This document shows positions 23,443-31,866 of a stretch of DNA of 34,315 nucleotides, piece by piece. The DNA lies in assembly GCA_036659415.1 (NCBI GenBank), contig JAVXCQ010000021.1:1-34315 (forward strand), read 5' to 3'. Below the pieces are notes generated by a model that ran no database searches, was not told the DNA's origin, and worked only from the letters and a program-made list of their open reading frames with translations. The position numbers were made by a program, and so were the translations under genes. Each line of letters opens with the position of its first letter. The first letter of the stretch is position 1. Source of the DNA: JAVXCQ01 sp036659415. Its GTDB lineage: Bacteria; Bacillota; Negativicutes; Acidaminococcales; Acidaminococcaceae.

Positions 23443-24063
23443 TTATTTTGCAGCTGTAGCCATCGCGCTAAACAACAAGGCCAAGGATACGGCACCAGGA
23501 TCTTTGGTTCCAAGACTACGTTCTCCGATATTTTTGGCTCGCCCAAATTTTGCTACCAAAGTTGCCGTCTTCTCAGCTCCAGCATTAGCTGCCGCCGCCA
23601 TTGCCTGCATAACAACAGGAAGCGTGCCCTCTGTTTCTTGTGCAGCGTCAATAGCCGGATAGAGAGCATCAACCATGGTTTTATCCCCTACCTGCGCTTT
23701 AGAAATATCCATGAAATCCCTTTTAGCCTGTGCAAACATTTGTTTAAACTCTTGCGCATCCACGTCTTGGGTATCTGCAGTGAGTCCATCGGCCATGCCG
23801 GCAAAAATCGTACCCCACAAAGGTCCTGCACTACCGCCATTACTACCCATAAAGAGCATACCAAGTTCATCTAAAAGCGTCTTAATACCACCAGCTTTGG
23901 TTGCTCCCAAATGCACTTTCATCGCATCCGCCATGCGCCCAATCGTAATCCCATGGTCACCATCGCCGGCAACACTATCAAGCTCACTTAAATAAATACT
24001 GTTTGCCTTCAATTCTGTAGCTGCTGCTAAGAGCATTTGCTTAAGGATTGGCATTGTTAACAT
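23443..24063 (-). CDS. dhaL: DhaL-like kinase nucleotide-binding subunit
   Basis: The 206-aa helical-barrel subunit carries the Mg-binding aspartates in LDSVAGDGDHGITIG (D29, D34, D36 from the chosen start) and the MGSNGGSAGPLWGT phosphate-binding loop, both diagnostic of DhaL. It holds ADP or ATP and phosphorylates the ketose bound to DhaK. The start is ATG 24063, with GGGGTG six bases upstream; the GTG at 24072 overlaps that site. First gene of a five-gene operon: the promoter and a 20-bp palindrome lie 30-60 bp upstream. Separate subunits without a DhaM gene leave the phosphate donor (ATP or PTS) unresolved. Confidence 0.88.
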   Translation of the reverse strand: MLTMPILKQMLLAAATELKANSIYLSELDSVAGDGDHGITIGRMADAMKVHLGATKAGGIKTLLDELGMLFMGSNGGSAGPLWGTIFAGMADGLTADTQDVDAQEFKQMFAQAKRDFMDISKAQVGDKTMVDALYPAIDAAQETEGTLPVVMQAMAAAANAGAEKTATLVAKFGRAKNIGERSLGTKDPGAVSLALLFSAMATAAK

Positions 24064-24082
24064 CGGTTTCACCCCACTATTC

Positions 24083-24130
24083 GCTTATTTGCTTGTAGTC
24101 TAACATATGTCATGACATATGTAAATAAGC
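24083..24130 (-). promoter_or_regulatory. Promoter with spacer-centred palindromic operator before dhaL
   Basis: On the minus strand TTTACA (24120-24125) and TAGACT (24097-24102) are exactly 17 bp apart. The perfect 20-bp palindrome ACATATGTCATGACATATGT (24103-24122) fills the spacer. An outer inverted repeat GCTTATTT/AAATAAGC (24083-24090 and 24123-24130) flanks it. A protein bound here would block RNA polymerase; the operon's own SorC-family regulator is the obvious candidate. Confidence 0.8.
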
Positions 24131-24210
24131 CGTCAGTTTAGTCTTCTAATTGTTGGTAAATTCAGTCCAATTAAACACTAAAAACCAATTCGTAAGCACC
24201 AGGCTACTCC

Positions 24211-27081
24211 TTACAGTTCATCATAGAAACGATAACTGCTCTTGCCGTTTTCCTTGATATTATAAAGGGCTTTATCTGCTTTACCCAGTAGTTCTTCATA
24301 ATCCAGCCCATCTTGTGGCGCCAGTGCCACTCCCACACTAGCAGAAATAGTGATTTCATTATCCCTGTCAGCATAAGTTCGTTGTAAGCGTTGACACAGT
24401 TCTCTGGCTTTAGTTTCTGCCATCTCCCGAGAAATTGTTTGCGCCAGCACGCAAAACTCATCGCCCCCAAAACGCCCTAGCACATCTGAACGTCTGAAAA
24501 TCCCTCGCAATTCTGCGCTAAGATCCCGCAGCGCTTGATCACCGGTCATATGTCCCAAGGTATCGTTCAAATTTTTAAAATTATCCAAATCCACAAAGAA
24601 CAAAGCTGCCGAGGTGCACTCGCTACTATCAATAATTTCCCGTGCTTTATTAGTAAAAGCATCCTTATTATACAGTTGCGTCAGAGCATCTGTCTGTGAA
24701 ACCGCCAGCAACTCTTGGTATTCCCGCATTAATTTGTCCACATTGACCAGTCGACCCAAATATCTGTCGGCCTCCTTCGTGGCTGTAGTAATGCGATACA
24801 TTTGCAATTCGCACCATAAGTAGGTGCCGGTGGTTTTTTGGATTCTAATCCGGTGCTTAAAGCTAGTCCGACCGGAGTACAAATCCTCCCTAATACTAGC
24901 TGCCGCCTCTGCATCTTCAGCAAATAAGTGCTCGTTTCCCTGCTCCACGGCCGTTTGCAAATCACCAGCCAGCTCCCAGCCAAAGACCTCGTAGAATTTA
25001 TGCGAGCAAGTTAAGGTTCTTTCCGCAATATCAATATCCAAAATAATATCATCAGAAAATTCTAAAATAGAACGGTAACGTTCTTTTTCCTTTTCCAAAT
25101 TGGCTTGAATGGTTTTTTGTGCTGTAATGTCCGTCAAAAGACAAAACCATAATTGTTGACCTGCAGTATCAGTACCCAAGGTGCCTTTAAATAAAACCGG
25201 TGTGTAGCCTTGATCCGCCCGCCGTAAACGCACTTCTGTAACAAAGGTGGTCTTGCCCTCTTGTAAGCTCATATCTATAATAAATTGCTCAAAATCTTCC
25301 TGATGCAAGTACGTACTTAAAGCAATGCCTGGCTGTTGAACATAGGTGCGGCGAGCTTGTCCCAATAAAGCTAAAAATCCATCATTGGCATAATTAACGG
25401 TAAAGAGCTCATCATTACAAAGAGTGATAATCCCCCCATTAAGATTGTCTGCTATTTGTTGTAAATTCTGTTCATTAATTGCCACCAGGTTAAGATTTTT
25501 TTGCTTTTGTTGCCAAGCGTTCCACAGCCCCCAACAAGCCAACAGAGCAAAAAAGCTGATACCGAGTACAGAATCCCGATATTTATAAAAGAAGTCCGTG
25601 AAATTATATTCATAGGTTTTGCCGATGGTGTGTTTCATCACAATCGTATTTTTTTCGTTCTCCGAAACGGACTTGAGAGCTTTGCCCAGTGTCGTCAAAT
25701 AAACAGGGTTAGTTTCTACTAAACTTCCCAAGGTAATTTGTGCTTCCGCATCATATTTCGGTAAAACGAGGAGCTGCTCATATTGTGGCCGCTGTAACCA
25801 CCTTTGCACCACGTTATAATCCTGCATGGTGAACTCTGCCTCGCCGGCAAGTACCGCATCTAAACATTCTTTGGTCGAAGCTTTGAGCACAATTTCTAAT
25901 TCGGGGTAATTAGTAGCTAGATAGTCAATGCAAGCTCGATAACCGGTGACGACCGTAATTCGCTGATTGGTCAAAGGCTTCGTCATGCCTTCAGCTAAAC
26001 CCAACATGATAATCCGATCGAGCAGGTAGGGCTCTCCTAACAGCAAATCCTCATCCACAAGATTGATATCACTGCGCAAGATATCCCCAACTAGCTCGGC
26101 TTCACCCCCGGCTTTTAAAAATTCTACCGGACTAACAGCTTTTTCTGTGGGCACAATCTGCAAATTAATACCATGCTTTTCCGCAGCCAGACGCAAAATA
26201 TCCGGCAAAATGCCCTCCATCTGCATGGTTTGAACATTCAAAGAAGAGTAAGGGAACCGGTCGCGCAAAAGAGCAACTCTTATCGGCAACTCTGTTTTTA
26301 GTAAAGTCGTTTCGGCTTTACTAAAAGCAGGCAAATCTTTGGTGCCAAAATAAATATCATAAAGATGACGTTCAAAATTGGGTGTTTCCACCAAAATGCG
26401 TTTCATGGCCCTATTGAGTTCTGAGATTAGAGGATTACCCGGGCGCAAAACATAATAAAATAAAACTGGTTGATATTTACCAAGGAGCTTATCATACTCC
26501 GTCCGTAGCCACACTCTCCCAGCAATAGCTTGGACTAGGCCATCTGCCAAGCCTTGCCGTAACGCTTTTTGATTTTCAAAATAACGTAATCGCAAAGTAA
26601 AGTGATTAGTATTCGCATAACGCTCTAAGCCGTCCAAAGAGGCATAGCCCTCAATGCAACCCACGCTCAAATTATCAAAAGCGGAAAAATCTTCATAACT
26701 TAATTCCGGATGATTGTTAGTAGTTAGTAAAACATTATAAGTAGTACCGCCGGGCAAATCACTGTACACAAAATCCTGAGCAAAGCGTACATTCTTCGTG
26801 ATACCACCGATTAAATCAATCCGACCAGCTTTGAGCATTGTCCGTAGCTCTTCTTCGCTCTCTGCCTGGACATACTCATACTCCCACTTCGTATAATACG
26901 CAATCCGCTTCAAATATTGAATATTGTAACCGTGCTTGTTGCCGTAGGCATCTGTTTCCTGAAAACCGCTATTAGGCAAAAAGCCTACCCTCACCAGTTT
27001 GCCAGCGGCCAACGCTCCCTGCGGTAACGAAAAAATGAGCAGTAGTACACAAATAAACTGCATAATCTTTGTGCGTAACAT
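24211..27081 (-). CDS. Membrane diguanylate cyclase with two periplasmic SBP_bac_3 sensor domains
   Basis: A 956-aa sensor protein. A signal peptide (1-26) precedes two solute-binding domains of SBP_bac_3 type (about 28-245 and 265-485), then one transmembrane helix (about 504-522), two PAS regions (about 533-650 and 665-785) and a GGDEF domain (about 795-956). The active motif GGDEF is at 872-876, with an inhibitory RxxD site RRSD at 863-866, so product feedback is likely. No EAL domain. It would make c-di-GMP in response to an extracytoplasmic ligand, probably an amino acid or similar small solute. GAGGAGC precedes ATG 27081; a TATAAT (27124-27129, minus strand) may be its -10. No clear terminator follows. 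Confidence 0.9.
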   Translation of the reverse strand: MLRTKIMQFICVLLLIFSLPQGALAAGKLVRVGFLPNSGFQETDAYGNKHGYNIQYLKRIAYYTKWEYEYVQAESEEELRTMLKAGRIDLIGGITKNVRFAQDFVYSDLPGGTTYNVLLTTNNHPELSYEDFSAFDNLSVGCIEGYASLDGLERYANTNHFTLRLRYFENQKALRQGLADGLVQAIAGRVWLRTEYDKLLGKYQPVLFYYVLRPGNPLISELNRAMKRILVETPNFERHLYDIYFGTKDLPAFSKAETTLLKTELPIRVALLRDRFPYSSLNVQTMQMEGILPDILRLAAEKHGINLQIVPTEKAVSPVEFLKAGGEAELVGDILRSDINLVDEDLLLGEPYLLDRIIMLGLAEGMTKPLTNQRITVVTGYRACIDYLATNYPELEIVLKASTKECLDAVLAGEAEFTMQDYNVVQRWLQRPQYEQLLVLPKYDAEAQITLGSLVETNPVYLTTLGKALKSVSENEKNTIVMKHTIGKTYEYNFTDFFYKYRDSVLGISFFALLACWGLWNAWQQKQKNLNLVAINEQNLQQIADNLNGGIITLCNDELFTVNYANDGFLALLGQARRTYVQQPGIALSTYLHQEDFEQFIIDMSLQEGKTTFVTEVRLRRADQGYTPVLFKGTLGTDTAGQQLWFCLLTDITAQKTIQANLEKEKERYRSILEFSDDIILDIDIAERTLTCSHKFYEVFGWELAGDLQTAVEQGNEHLFAEDAEAAASIREDLYSGRTSFKHRIRIQKTTGTYLWCELQMYRITTATKEADRYLGRLVNVDKLMREYQELLAVSQTDALTQLYNKDAFTNKAREIIDSSECTSAALFFVDLDNFKNLNDTLGHMTGDQALRDLSAELRGIFRRSDVLGRFGGDEFCVLAQTISREMAETKARELCQRLQRTYADRDNEITISASVGVALAPQDGLDYEELLGKADKALYNIKENGKSSYRFYDEL

Positions 27082-27182
27082 TATCCACGCTCCTCACTTT
27101 ATTTCCGTACAATTAACTTCTTTATTATATTGTACCTTTGTCCACCGTTTCTGGCAAGAATTAAGTACTGCAGTTAAGTGTT

Positions 27183-27306
27183 AAGAGGAAAGTTCTCACT
27201 AGAAAGACTGCCTCTTTTATGTTATTATATTAGTATCTTTGTATTATATTTTGAAGAGCTTAACGAGGCTAGTAAGCTTATGCCGCAGTTAAGCTTAAGC
27301 TTAAGG
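27183..27306 (+). promoter_or_regulatory. Leader region of the tetrapyrrole operon with hairpin and TTAAGC palindrome
   Basis: The 254-bp divergent gap before the tetrapyrrole operon holds an imperfect hairpin (AAGAGG 27183-27188 with CCTCTT 27211-27216, inner TTCT/AGAA) followed by TTTT. It also holds AT-rich -10-like stretches (TATTAT near 27242) and a 16-bp perfect palindrome (TTAAGC repeated, 27289-27304) about 30 bp before the first ATG. The palindrome could be an operator. No convincing -35/-10 pair was identified. Confidence 0.4.
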
Positions 27307-27335
27307 TATTTTGAACAAGAGAAAGCAGGCTCAGC

Positions 27336-27989
27336 ATGGATAAACCAACCTTTGATTATCCGCTTTATCTTAACTTAAAAGGTAAAACCTGTTTGGTCGT
27401 AGGTGGTGGTCAAGTAGCGGCGCGTAAGATTAAACGTCTGCTCTCGTCTGCGGCTTCCGTTACCGTCCTTGCTCCGCAACTAACCCCTGCCCTAAGCGCC
27501 TTGGTTAGTAGCGGTCAGCTTATTTGGAAGAAGCAACTTTTTATCGCCGGCGAAACAGCCGGTTTCTTTTTGGTTATTGCCGCAACCGACAAGCCGGCAA
27601 CTAACGCCTTAGTCGCCGCTGAAGCTAATGCTCACGGTCAATTGTGCAATATCACCTCTGCTCCCGAGCAAGGGAGCTGTATTACCCCCGGCCTAGTACG
27701 CCAGGGACTACTTCGTTTCACCGTTAGTGCCGGTGGCAGCGCAGCTCTATCCAAAGCTCTCACTGCCGACCTCCGTGCCTACTATAACGAAGATTTTATT
27801 GAATTTGCAGCCTTTATTAGTACCCAGCGAGAAGAAGTTAAACTTCTCTTCGCTACTTCCCCGGAAAGAGAAGCGCTGTGGCGTCAGCTTCTCACACCGG
27901 AACTCTTGCAACTGGTACATACCGGTCATCTTCAACAAGCAAAGGAGCGCGTCAAGTATGCAATTGATGGTTTTAGGTCTCAATCATAA
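27336..27989 (+). CDS. Precorrin-2 dehydrogenase / sirohydrochlorin ferrochelatase-like (Met8/CysG N-terminal domain)
   Basis: A 217-aa protein with a Rossmann NAD site, LVVGGGQVAARKIKRLL, near residue 17, and the family segments NITSAPEQGSCITPGLVRQG and SAGGSAALSKALTADL. It oxidises precorrin-2 to sirohydrochlorin with NAD+, and some members also insert iron or cobalt. It is first in the tetrapyrrole operon, and its 3' end overlaps hemA by 32 bp. Together with the CobA domain encoded downstream it commits uroporphyrinogen III to siroheme or cobalamin. The ribosome-binding site before ATG 27336 (AAGCAGG) is modest. Confidence 0.88.
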   Translation: MDKPTFDYPLYLNLKGKTCLVVGGGQVAARKIKRLLSSAASVTVLAPQLTPALSALVSSGQLIWKKQLFIAGETAGFFLVIAATDKPATNALVAAEANAHGQLCNITSAPEQGSCITPGLVRQGLLRFTVSAGGSAALSKALTADLRAYYNEDFIEFAAFISTQREEVKLLFATSPEREALWRQLLTPELLQLVHTGHLQQAKERVKYAIDGFRSQS

Positions 27990-29265
27990 AACAGCACCCG
28001 TAGACATTCGTGAACATTTCAATTTTTCAACCCAAAGAACAAAAAATATTTTGCGTCGTTTGCGTAATTTTGATGAACTCACCGAAGCAGTCATCGTTTC
28101 TACCTGCAATCGTACCGAAATTTATTTAGTCACCGACAGTCCCAACGCCGACTTAACCTTTTTGCGGCGGCTTTTGGTGCACGTCGCCGGGCCTGCCTAC
28201 AGCAAAGAGTATTTTTATACTTTAACTGGCATTAACTGTATTCGCCATTTATTTCGCGTAGCCGCCAGTCTAGACTCCCTTATTATCGGCGAAGGTCAAA
28301 TTCTCAGCCAGATTAAAGAAGCCTATCAGCTAGCTAGGCATACCGGCATGACTGCTACCCTCTTAAACACTTTATTTAATCGTGCGATTGCCGTCGGCAA
28401 AAAAGTACGCACCGCCACCCATATCGCTTATAGTTCGGTTTCGGTTTCTTCCGCCGCCGTAGATTTAGCCCAAGCAACCCTACAAAATTTAGCCACGGCC
28501 AATATTCTCGTTATTGGTGCCGGCAAAATGAGTGAACTCACTACCAGACACCTAATTGACAAAGGTGCTAGCAAAATTCAAGTATCTAATCGTAGTTTGC
28601 TCCACGCCCAAGAATTAGCCACGAGATTTAATGGTAAAGCCGTACCTTTTGAAGACTTTTTAGACGCCGCCGCTGTGGCTGATATTATTATCACCTCCAC
28701 CGGTGCGCCCCACTATGTAGTAACTTTTGAGGATTTTACCCAGCTGATGGCGGCTAGACCCCAACAGCCTCTCATTCTCATTGATATTGCCGTCCCCCGA
28801 GATGTAGAACCTCAGGTCGGCGAAATCGCCGGCATCAAGCTTTATAATATTGACGATTTGGAAAGCGTGGTCGATGTCAACAAAGAACTGCGAGCCAAAG
28901 AAGCAGAAGCCGCCGTAGCTATTATCGAAGAAGAAATTATTACTCTCCGAGAACGCCTGCGCTACCTTTCCATGCGCCCAGTCATGGTTCAACTTTCTGA
29001 AAAAATGGATTTTTTACGAGAACGAGTGCTCAAACGCACTTTAGTTAAATTGCCTAATTTAAGCGAAAAAGAACGCCGTATTATTGAACGCATGAGTGAG
29101 CGCCTTACCAATAAGTTTTTACGCGAACCGATGACTGCCATGAATACCGTCGCCGGCACCAAACAAGAAGAGTATTATAGGAATATGATTAGTGAACTAT
29201 TCCTATTGGGAGAATATGGAGGAGATGGTATTGGTGATGAAACAAAATATGATTATTGGGACTAG
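27958..29265 (+). CDS. hemA: Glutamyl-tRNA reductase
   Basis: A 435-aa protein. The catalytic cysteine is C50 in STCNRTEIYLV, followed by GEGQILSQIKEAY (tRNA/glutamate recognition), the NADPH-binding VIGAGKMSELTTRHL and a C-terminal dimerisation helix region. HemA reduces glutamyl-tRNA(Glu) to glutamate-1-semialdehyde, the first step of C5 tetrapyrrole synthesis. The start is ATG 27958, with AAAGGAG ten bases upstream, inside the preceding gene. The open frame extends back to 27727, but that part is a shadow of the dehydrogenase gene. The 3' end overlaps hemC by roughly 30 bp, so the first three genes are tightly packed and likely translationally coupled. Confidence 0.95.
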   Translation: MQLMVLGLNHKTAPVDIREHFNFSTQRTKNILRRLRNFDELTEAVIVSTCNRTEIYLVTDSPNADLTFLRRLLVHVAGPAYSKEYFYTLTGINCIRHLFRVAASLDSLIIGEGQILSQIKEAYQLARHTGMTATLLNTLFNRAIAVGKKVRTATHIAYSSVSVSSAAVDLAQATLQNLATANILVIGAGKMSELTTRHLIDKGASKIQVSNRSLLHAQELATRFNGKAVPFEDFLDAAAVADIIITSTGAPHYVVTFEDFTQLMAARPQQPLILIDIAVPRDVEPQVGEIAGIKLYNIDDLESVVDVNKELRAKEAEAAVAIIEEEIITLRERLRYLSMRPVMVQLSEKMDFLRERVLKRTLVKLPNLSEKERRIIERMSERLTNKFLREPMTAMNTVAGTKQEEYYRNMISELFLLGEYGGDGIGDETKYDYWD

Positions 29266-30157
29266 ACAAAGCCTGCTAGCGCTTTGGCAAAGTAACCACA
29301 TTGCCCAGCGACTACGCCAACAATATCCACAGTGTCAAGTAACCTTAAAAAAAATTGTAACCAAGGGTGACCGCATTCTAGATGTCCCCCTCGCTCAAAT
29401 TGGTGGCAAGGGACTTTTCACAAAAGAACTGGAAACAGCCCTATTGGAAGAAGAAATTGACCTAGCCGTACATAGTCTTAAAGATATGCCTACCCAATTA
29501 CCGGACGGTCTTGTCTTAACCGCCATTACCCAGCGTGCCAATGCCGGAGATGCTTTTGTCAGTAATAAACATCAACGCATTGAAGATTTACCCCCAGGTG
29601 CAATTATTGGTACCTCCAGTTTACGTCGCCGAGCACAACTTTTGGCCGCACGCCCCGATCTACAAATTGTCGACTTACGGGGCAACGTAGATACCAGATT
29701 GAAAAAGCTGGACACCGGTAATATGGATGCCATTATTTTGGCCGCCGCCGGTCTAGAACGCCTAGGCTACGGTGAACGCATTAAAGAAATTATTCCTAAA
29801 AGCTATTGTCTGCCTGCTGTGGGACAAGGTGCTTTGGCCATAGAAACCCGCACCAACGATGCCACCATGCGTGGTCTCCTAGACTTTCTCAATGACGAAC
29901 CCAGCAAGCAAGCCACCGATGCCGAACGTGCTTTTCTAGGTCTACTCGAAGGTGGTTGCCAAGTACCCATCGGCGTCCATGCGGAAGTAACAGACTCATT
30001 TATCACTATTGAAGCCATTATTGCTTCTTTGGACGGTACTGTCGTTTTGCGTGACCGCATTACCGGTCCCGTCACAGCTAATATCAGCCTCGGCCGCACT
30101 TTGGGCAACAAAATGCTGGACAATGGTGGTCGGAAAATTTTAGACGAAATTTTTTAG
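29237..30157 (+). CDS. hemC: Hydroxymethylbilane synthase (porphobilinogen deaminase)
   Basis: The 306-aa length is normal. TKGDRILD, GKGLFTKELE, HSLKDMPT (catalytic Asp), GTSSLRRRAQL and RGNVDTRL form the substrate-binding arginine set. C241 in LLEGGCQVPIG carries the dipyrromethane cofactor. The enzyme joins four porphobilinogens into hydroxymethylbilane. GGAGG at 29218-29222 serves the start; ATG 29237 gives the canonical N-terminus, but TTG 29231 or GTG 29234 have better spacing and cannot be excluded. It overlaps the 3' end of hemA and is followed by a 66-bp gap with a small hairpin. Confidence 0.95.
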   Translation: MKQNMIIGTRQSLLALWQSNHIAQRLRQQYPQCQVTLKKIVTKGDRILDVPLAQIGGKGLFTKELETALLEEEIDLAVHSLKDMPTQLPDGLVLTAITQRANAGDAFVSNKHQRIEDLPPGAIIGTSSLRRRAQLLAARPDLQIVDLRGNVDTRLKKLDTGNMDAIILAAAGLERLGYGERIKEIIPKSYCLPAVGQGALAIETRTNDATMRGLLDFLNDEPSKQATDAERAFLGLLEGGCQVPIGVHAEVTDSFITIEAIIASLDGTVVLRDRITGPVTANISLGRTLGNKMLDNGGRKILDEIF

Positions 30158-30167
30158 TAACTAACCT

Positions 30168-30187
30168 TAAGCAAGCCTACTTGCTTA
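30168..30187 (+). repeat. Small intra-operon hairpin between hemC and cobA-hemD
   Basis: TAAGCAAG (30168-30175) and CTTGCTTA (30180-30187) form a perfect 8-bp stem. It is followed by A-rich, not T-rich, sequence, so it is not a plus-strand terminator; it may be a processing or stability element. Confidence 0.45.
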
Positions 30188-30223
30188 GTTAACGAAAAAT
30201 ATTTTACTTAGAGGAGCGAGAAG

Positions 30224-31741
30224 ATGAATAAAAAAGGTAAAGTTTATTTAATTGGTGCTGGCCCGGGAGATCCAGGACTACTTAGTATCAAAGCCATGGA
30301 AATTCTCCAAATAGCGGACGCCGTAGTTTATGACCGTTTAGCTGATCCTCGCATTTTAGCCTATGTTCGTCCTCAAGCCGAAATGGTTTATGTAGGTAAA
30401 GCATCTGCCCAACACACCATGCGCCAACCGGATATTAATCAACTCTTAGTTAAACTAGCTGGTGAAGGCAAAACCGTTGCCCGCCTTAAAGGCGGCGACT
30501 CCTTCGTCTTTGGTCGTGGTGGCGAAGAAGCGATTGAGCTTTTAGCAGCCGGACTACCTTTTGAATTTGTACCTGGTATTACTTCCGCCATTGCGGTAGC
30601 TGAATATGCCGGCATTCCGGTAACCCACCGCCATGTCGCCACTTCTTTCGCCGTTGTTACCGGCCATGAAGATCCTACTAAAGGTGAATCCAGTATTAAC
30701 TGGCAGGGACTAGCTACTGCTGTTGACACCCTAGTCTTTTTGATGGGGGTGGAAAACCTCACCAATATCACCAAAAATCTCATTGCTAACGGCCGTAGCG
30801 CCGATACCCCGGCAGCAGTAATTCGCTGGGGCACCAAACCCGAACAACGCACTTTGGTTACAACTGTAGGACAAGCTGCCGCTGACGTAGCCGCTGCTAA
30901 GCTAAAACCACCAGCCATCTTTATTGTCGGCAATGTGGTGAAATTGCGTGACCAATTAGCTTGGTTTGATAATAAACCCCTCTTTGGTAAAACCATGATT
31001 GTCACCCGTGCCCGTGCTCAAGCCAGTGCCTTAACCAAGCGTTTAGAAGCAGAGGGCGCTCGCGTCTTGGAAGTACCAGCCATTAAAATTATCCCCGCAG
31101 CGGACTTCGGTCCTTTGGATCAAGCTCTCGCCAATCTTCTTAGCTACCGCTGGCTCTTGTTTACCAGTGTCAATGGCGTGATTAGTTTCTATGACCGTTT
31201 GTTCCAGGCCGGAAAAGACACCAGAGCCTTAGCTCACCTAAAAATTGCCGCCATCGGCTCAGAAACAGCGGCAGAACTACATCGTCGTGGTCTTACTGCC
31301 GATGTCGTCCCTACAGCTTACAAAGCCGAAGACTTAGTCGTAGCTCTAGCTGGACAAGTGCACCCTGGCGACAAAGTGCTCCTACCCCGTGCTAAAGTTG
31401 CCCGGGAAATATTACCGGAAAAATTACGGGAGCTAGGCGCCAGCGTCGACGTCGTTACAGCGTACGAAACCGTAACCGATTGCGTTAATCGTGATGAATT
31501 AATTGCCGCTCTCCAAGCTCAAGAAGTAGACCTCGTAACCTTTACCAGCTCCTCCACCGTTACCAATCTGCTGGAGGCTCTCGGAGCCGACTCCGCCCTC
31601 CTCACCGGTGTGAAAACTGCCGTGATTGGACCCATTACTGCGGCTACCTGCCACAAGCACGGTCTTACTCCGGTGATTACCGCCGCTACCTTTACAATTG
31701 AAGGTTTAGTTGACGCCATTGAAGGCTACTACCAAGCGTAA
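30224..31741 (+). CDS. Fusion: uroporphyrinogen-III C-methyltransferase (CobA) + uroporphyrinogen-III synthase (HemD)
   Basis: A 505-aa two-domain enzyme. Residues about 4-245 are a SUMT domain: VYLIGAGPGDPGLLSIKA, VVYDRL, LKGGDSFVFGRGGEE, PGITSAIAVAEYAGIPVTHR and FLMGVENL. Residues about 255-505 are uroporphyrinogen-III synthase: TMIVTRARAQASALTKRLE, LLFTSVNGVISFYDRL, LPRAKVAREILPEKL and VTFTSSSTVTNLLEAL. The protein cyclises hydroxymethylbilane to uroporphyrinogen III and then methylates it twice with SAM to precorrin-2. The fusion is common in Clostridia and Negativicutes. Start ATG 30224 with GAGGAGCGAG just upstream. Confidence 0.93.
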   Translation: MNKKGKVYLIGAGPGDPGLLSIKAMEILQIADAVVYDRLADPRILAYVRPQAEMVYVGKASAQHTMRQPDINQLLVKLAGEGKTVARLKGGDSFVFGRGGEEAIELLAAGLPFEFVPGITSAIAVAEYAGIPVTHRHVATSFAVVTGHEDPTKGESSINWQGLATAVDTLVFLMGVENLTNITKNLIANGRSADTPAAVIRWGTKPEQRTLVTTVGQAAADVAAAKLKPPAIFIVGNVVKLRDQLAWFDNKPLFGKTMIVTRARAQASALTKRLEAEGARVLEVPAIKIIPAADFGPLDQALANLLSYRWLLFTSVNGVISFYDRLFQAGKDTRALAHLKIAAIGSETAAELHRRGLTADVVPTAYKAEDLVVALAGQVHPGDKVLLPRAKVAREILPEKLRELGASVDVVTAYETVTDCVNRDELIAALQAQEVDLVTFTSSSTVTNLLEALGADSALLTGVKTAVIGPITAATCHKHGLTPVITAATFTIEGLVDAIEGYYQA

Positions 31742-31866
31742 CAGCGAGGTTCTACCTTTTAATAATAACAACAGCGCTGTTCAAAACAGTACTGCTCTTT
31801 ATAGTCAGCCGTGCCGGCTTTTGTGCCCCCACCTTTGACCACTACTACATATTAAGGAGTGATCTT

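Noticed and set aside
27178..27378. 66-codon frame before the tetrapyrrole operon
   Set aside because: Overlaps the operon's first gene in another frame, has no good ribosome-binding site, and covers the AT-rich leader.
27727..27957. N-terminal extension of hemA
   Set aside because: These codons shadow the dehydrogenase gene; the conserved HemA N-terminus and Shine-Dalgarno site support ATG 27958.
30168..30187. Terminator between hemC and cobA-hemD
   Set aside because: The hairpin is followed by A-rich sequence, not a T-tract.
30439..31005. 188-codon minus-strand frame
   Set aside because: Antisense to the cobA-hemD fusion; no start signal or family features.
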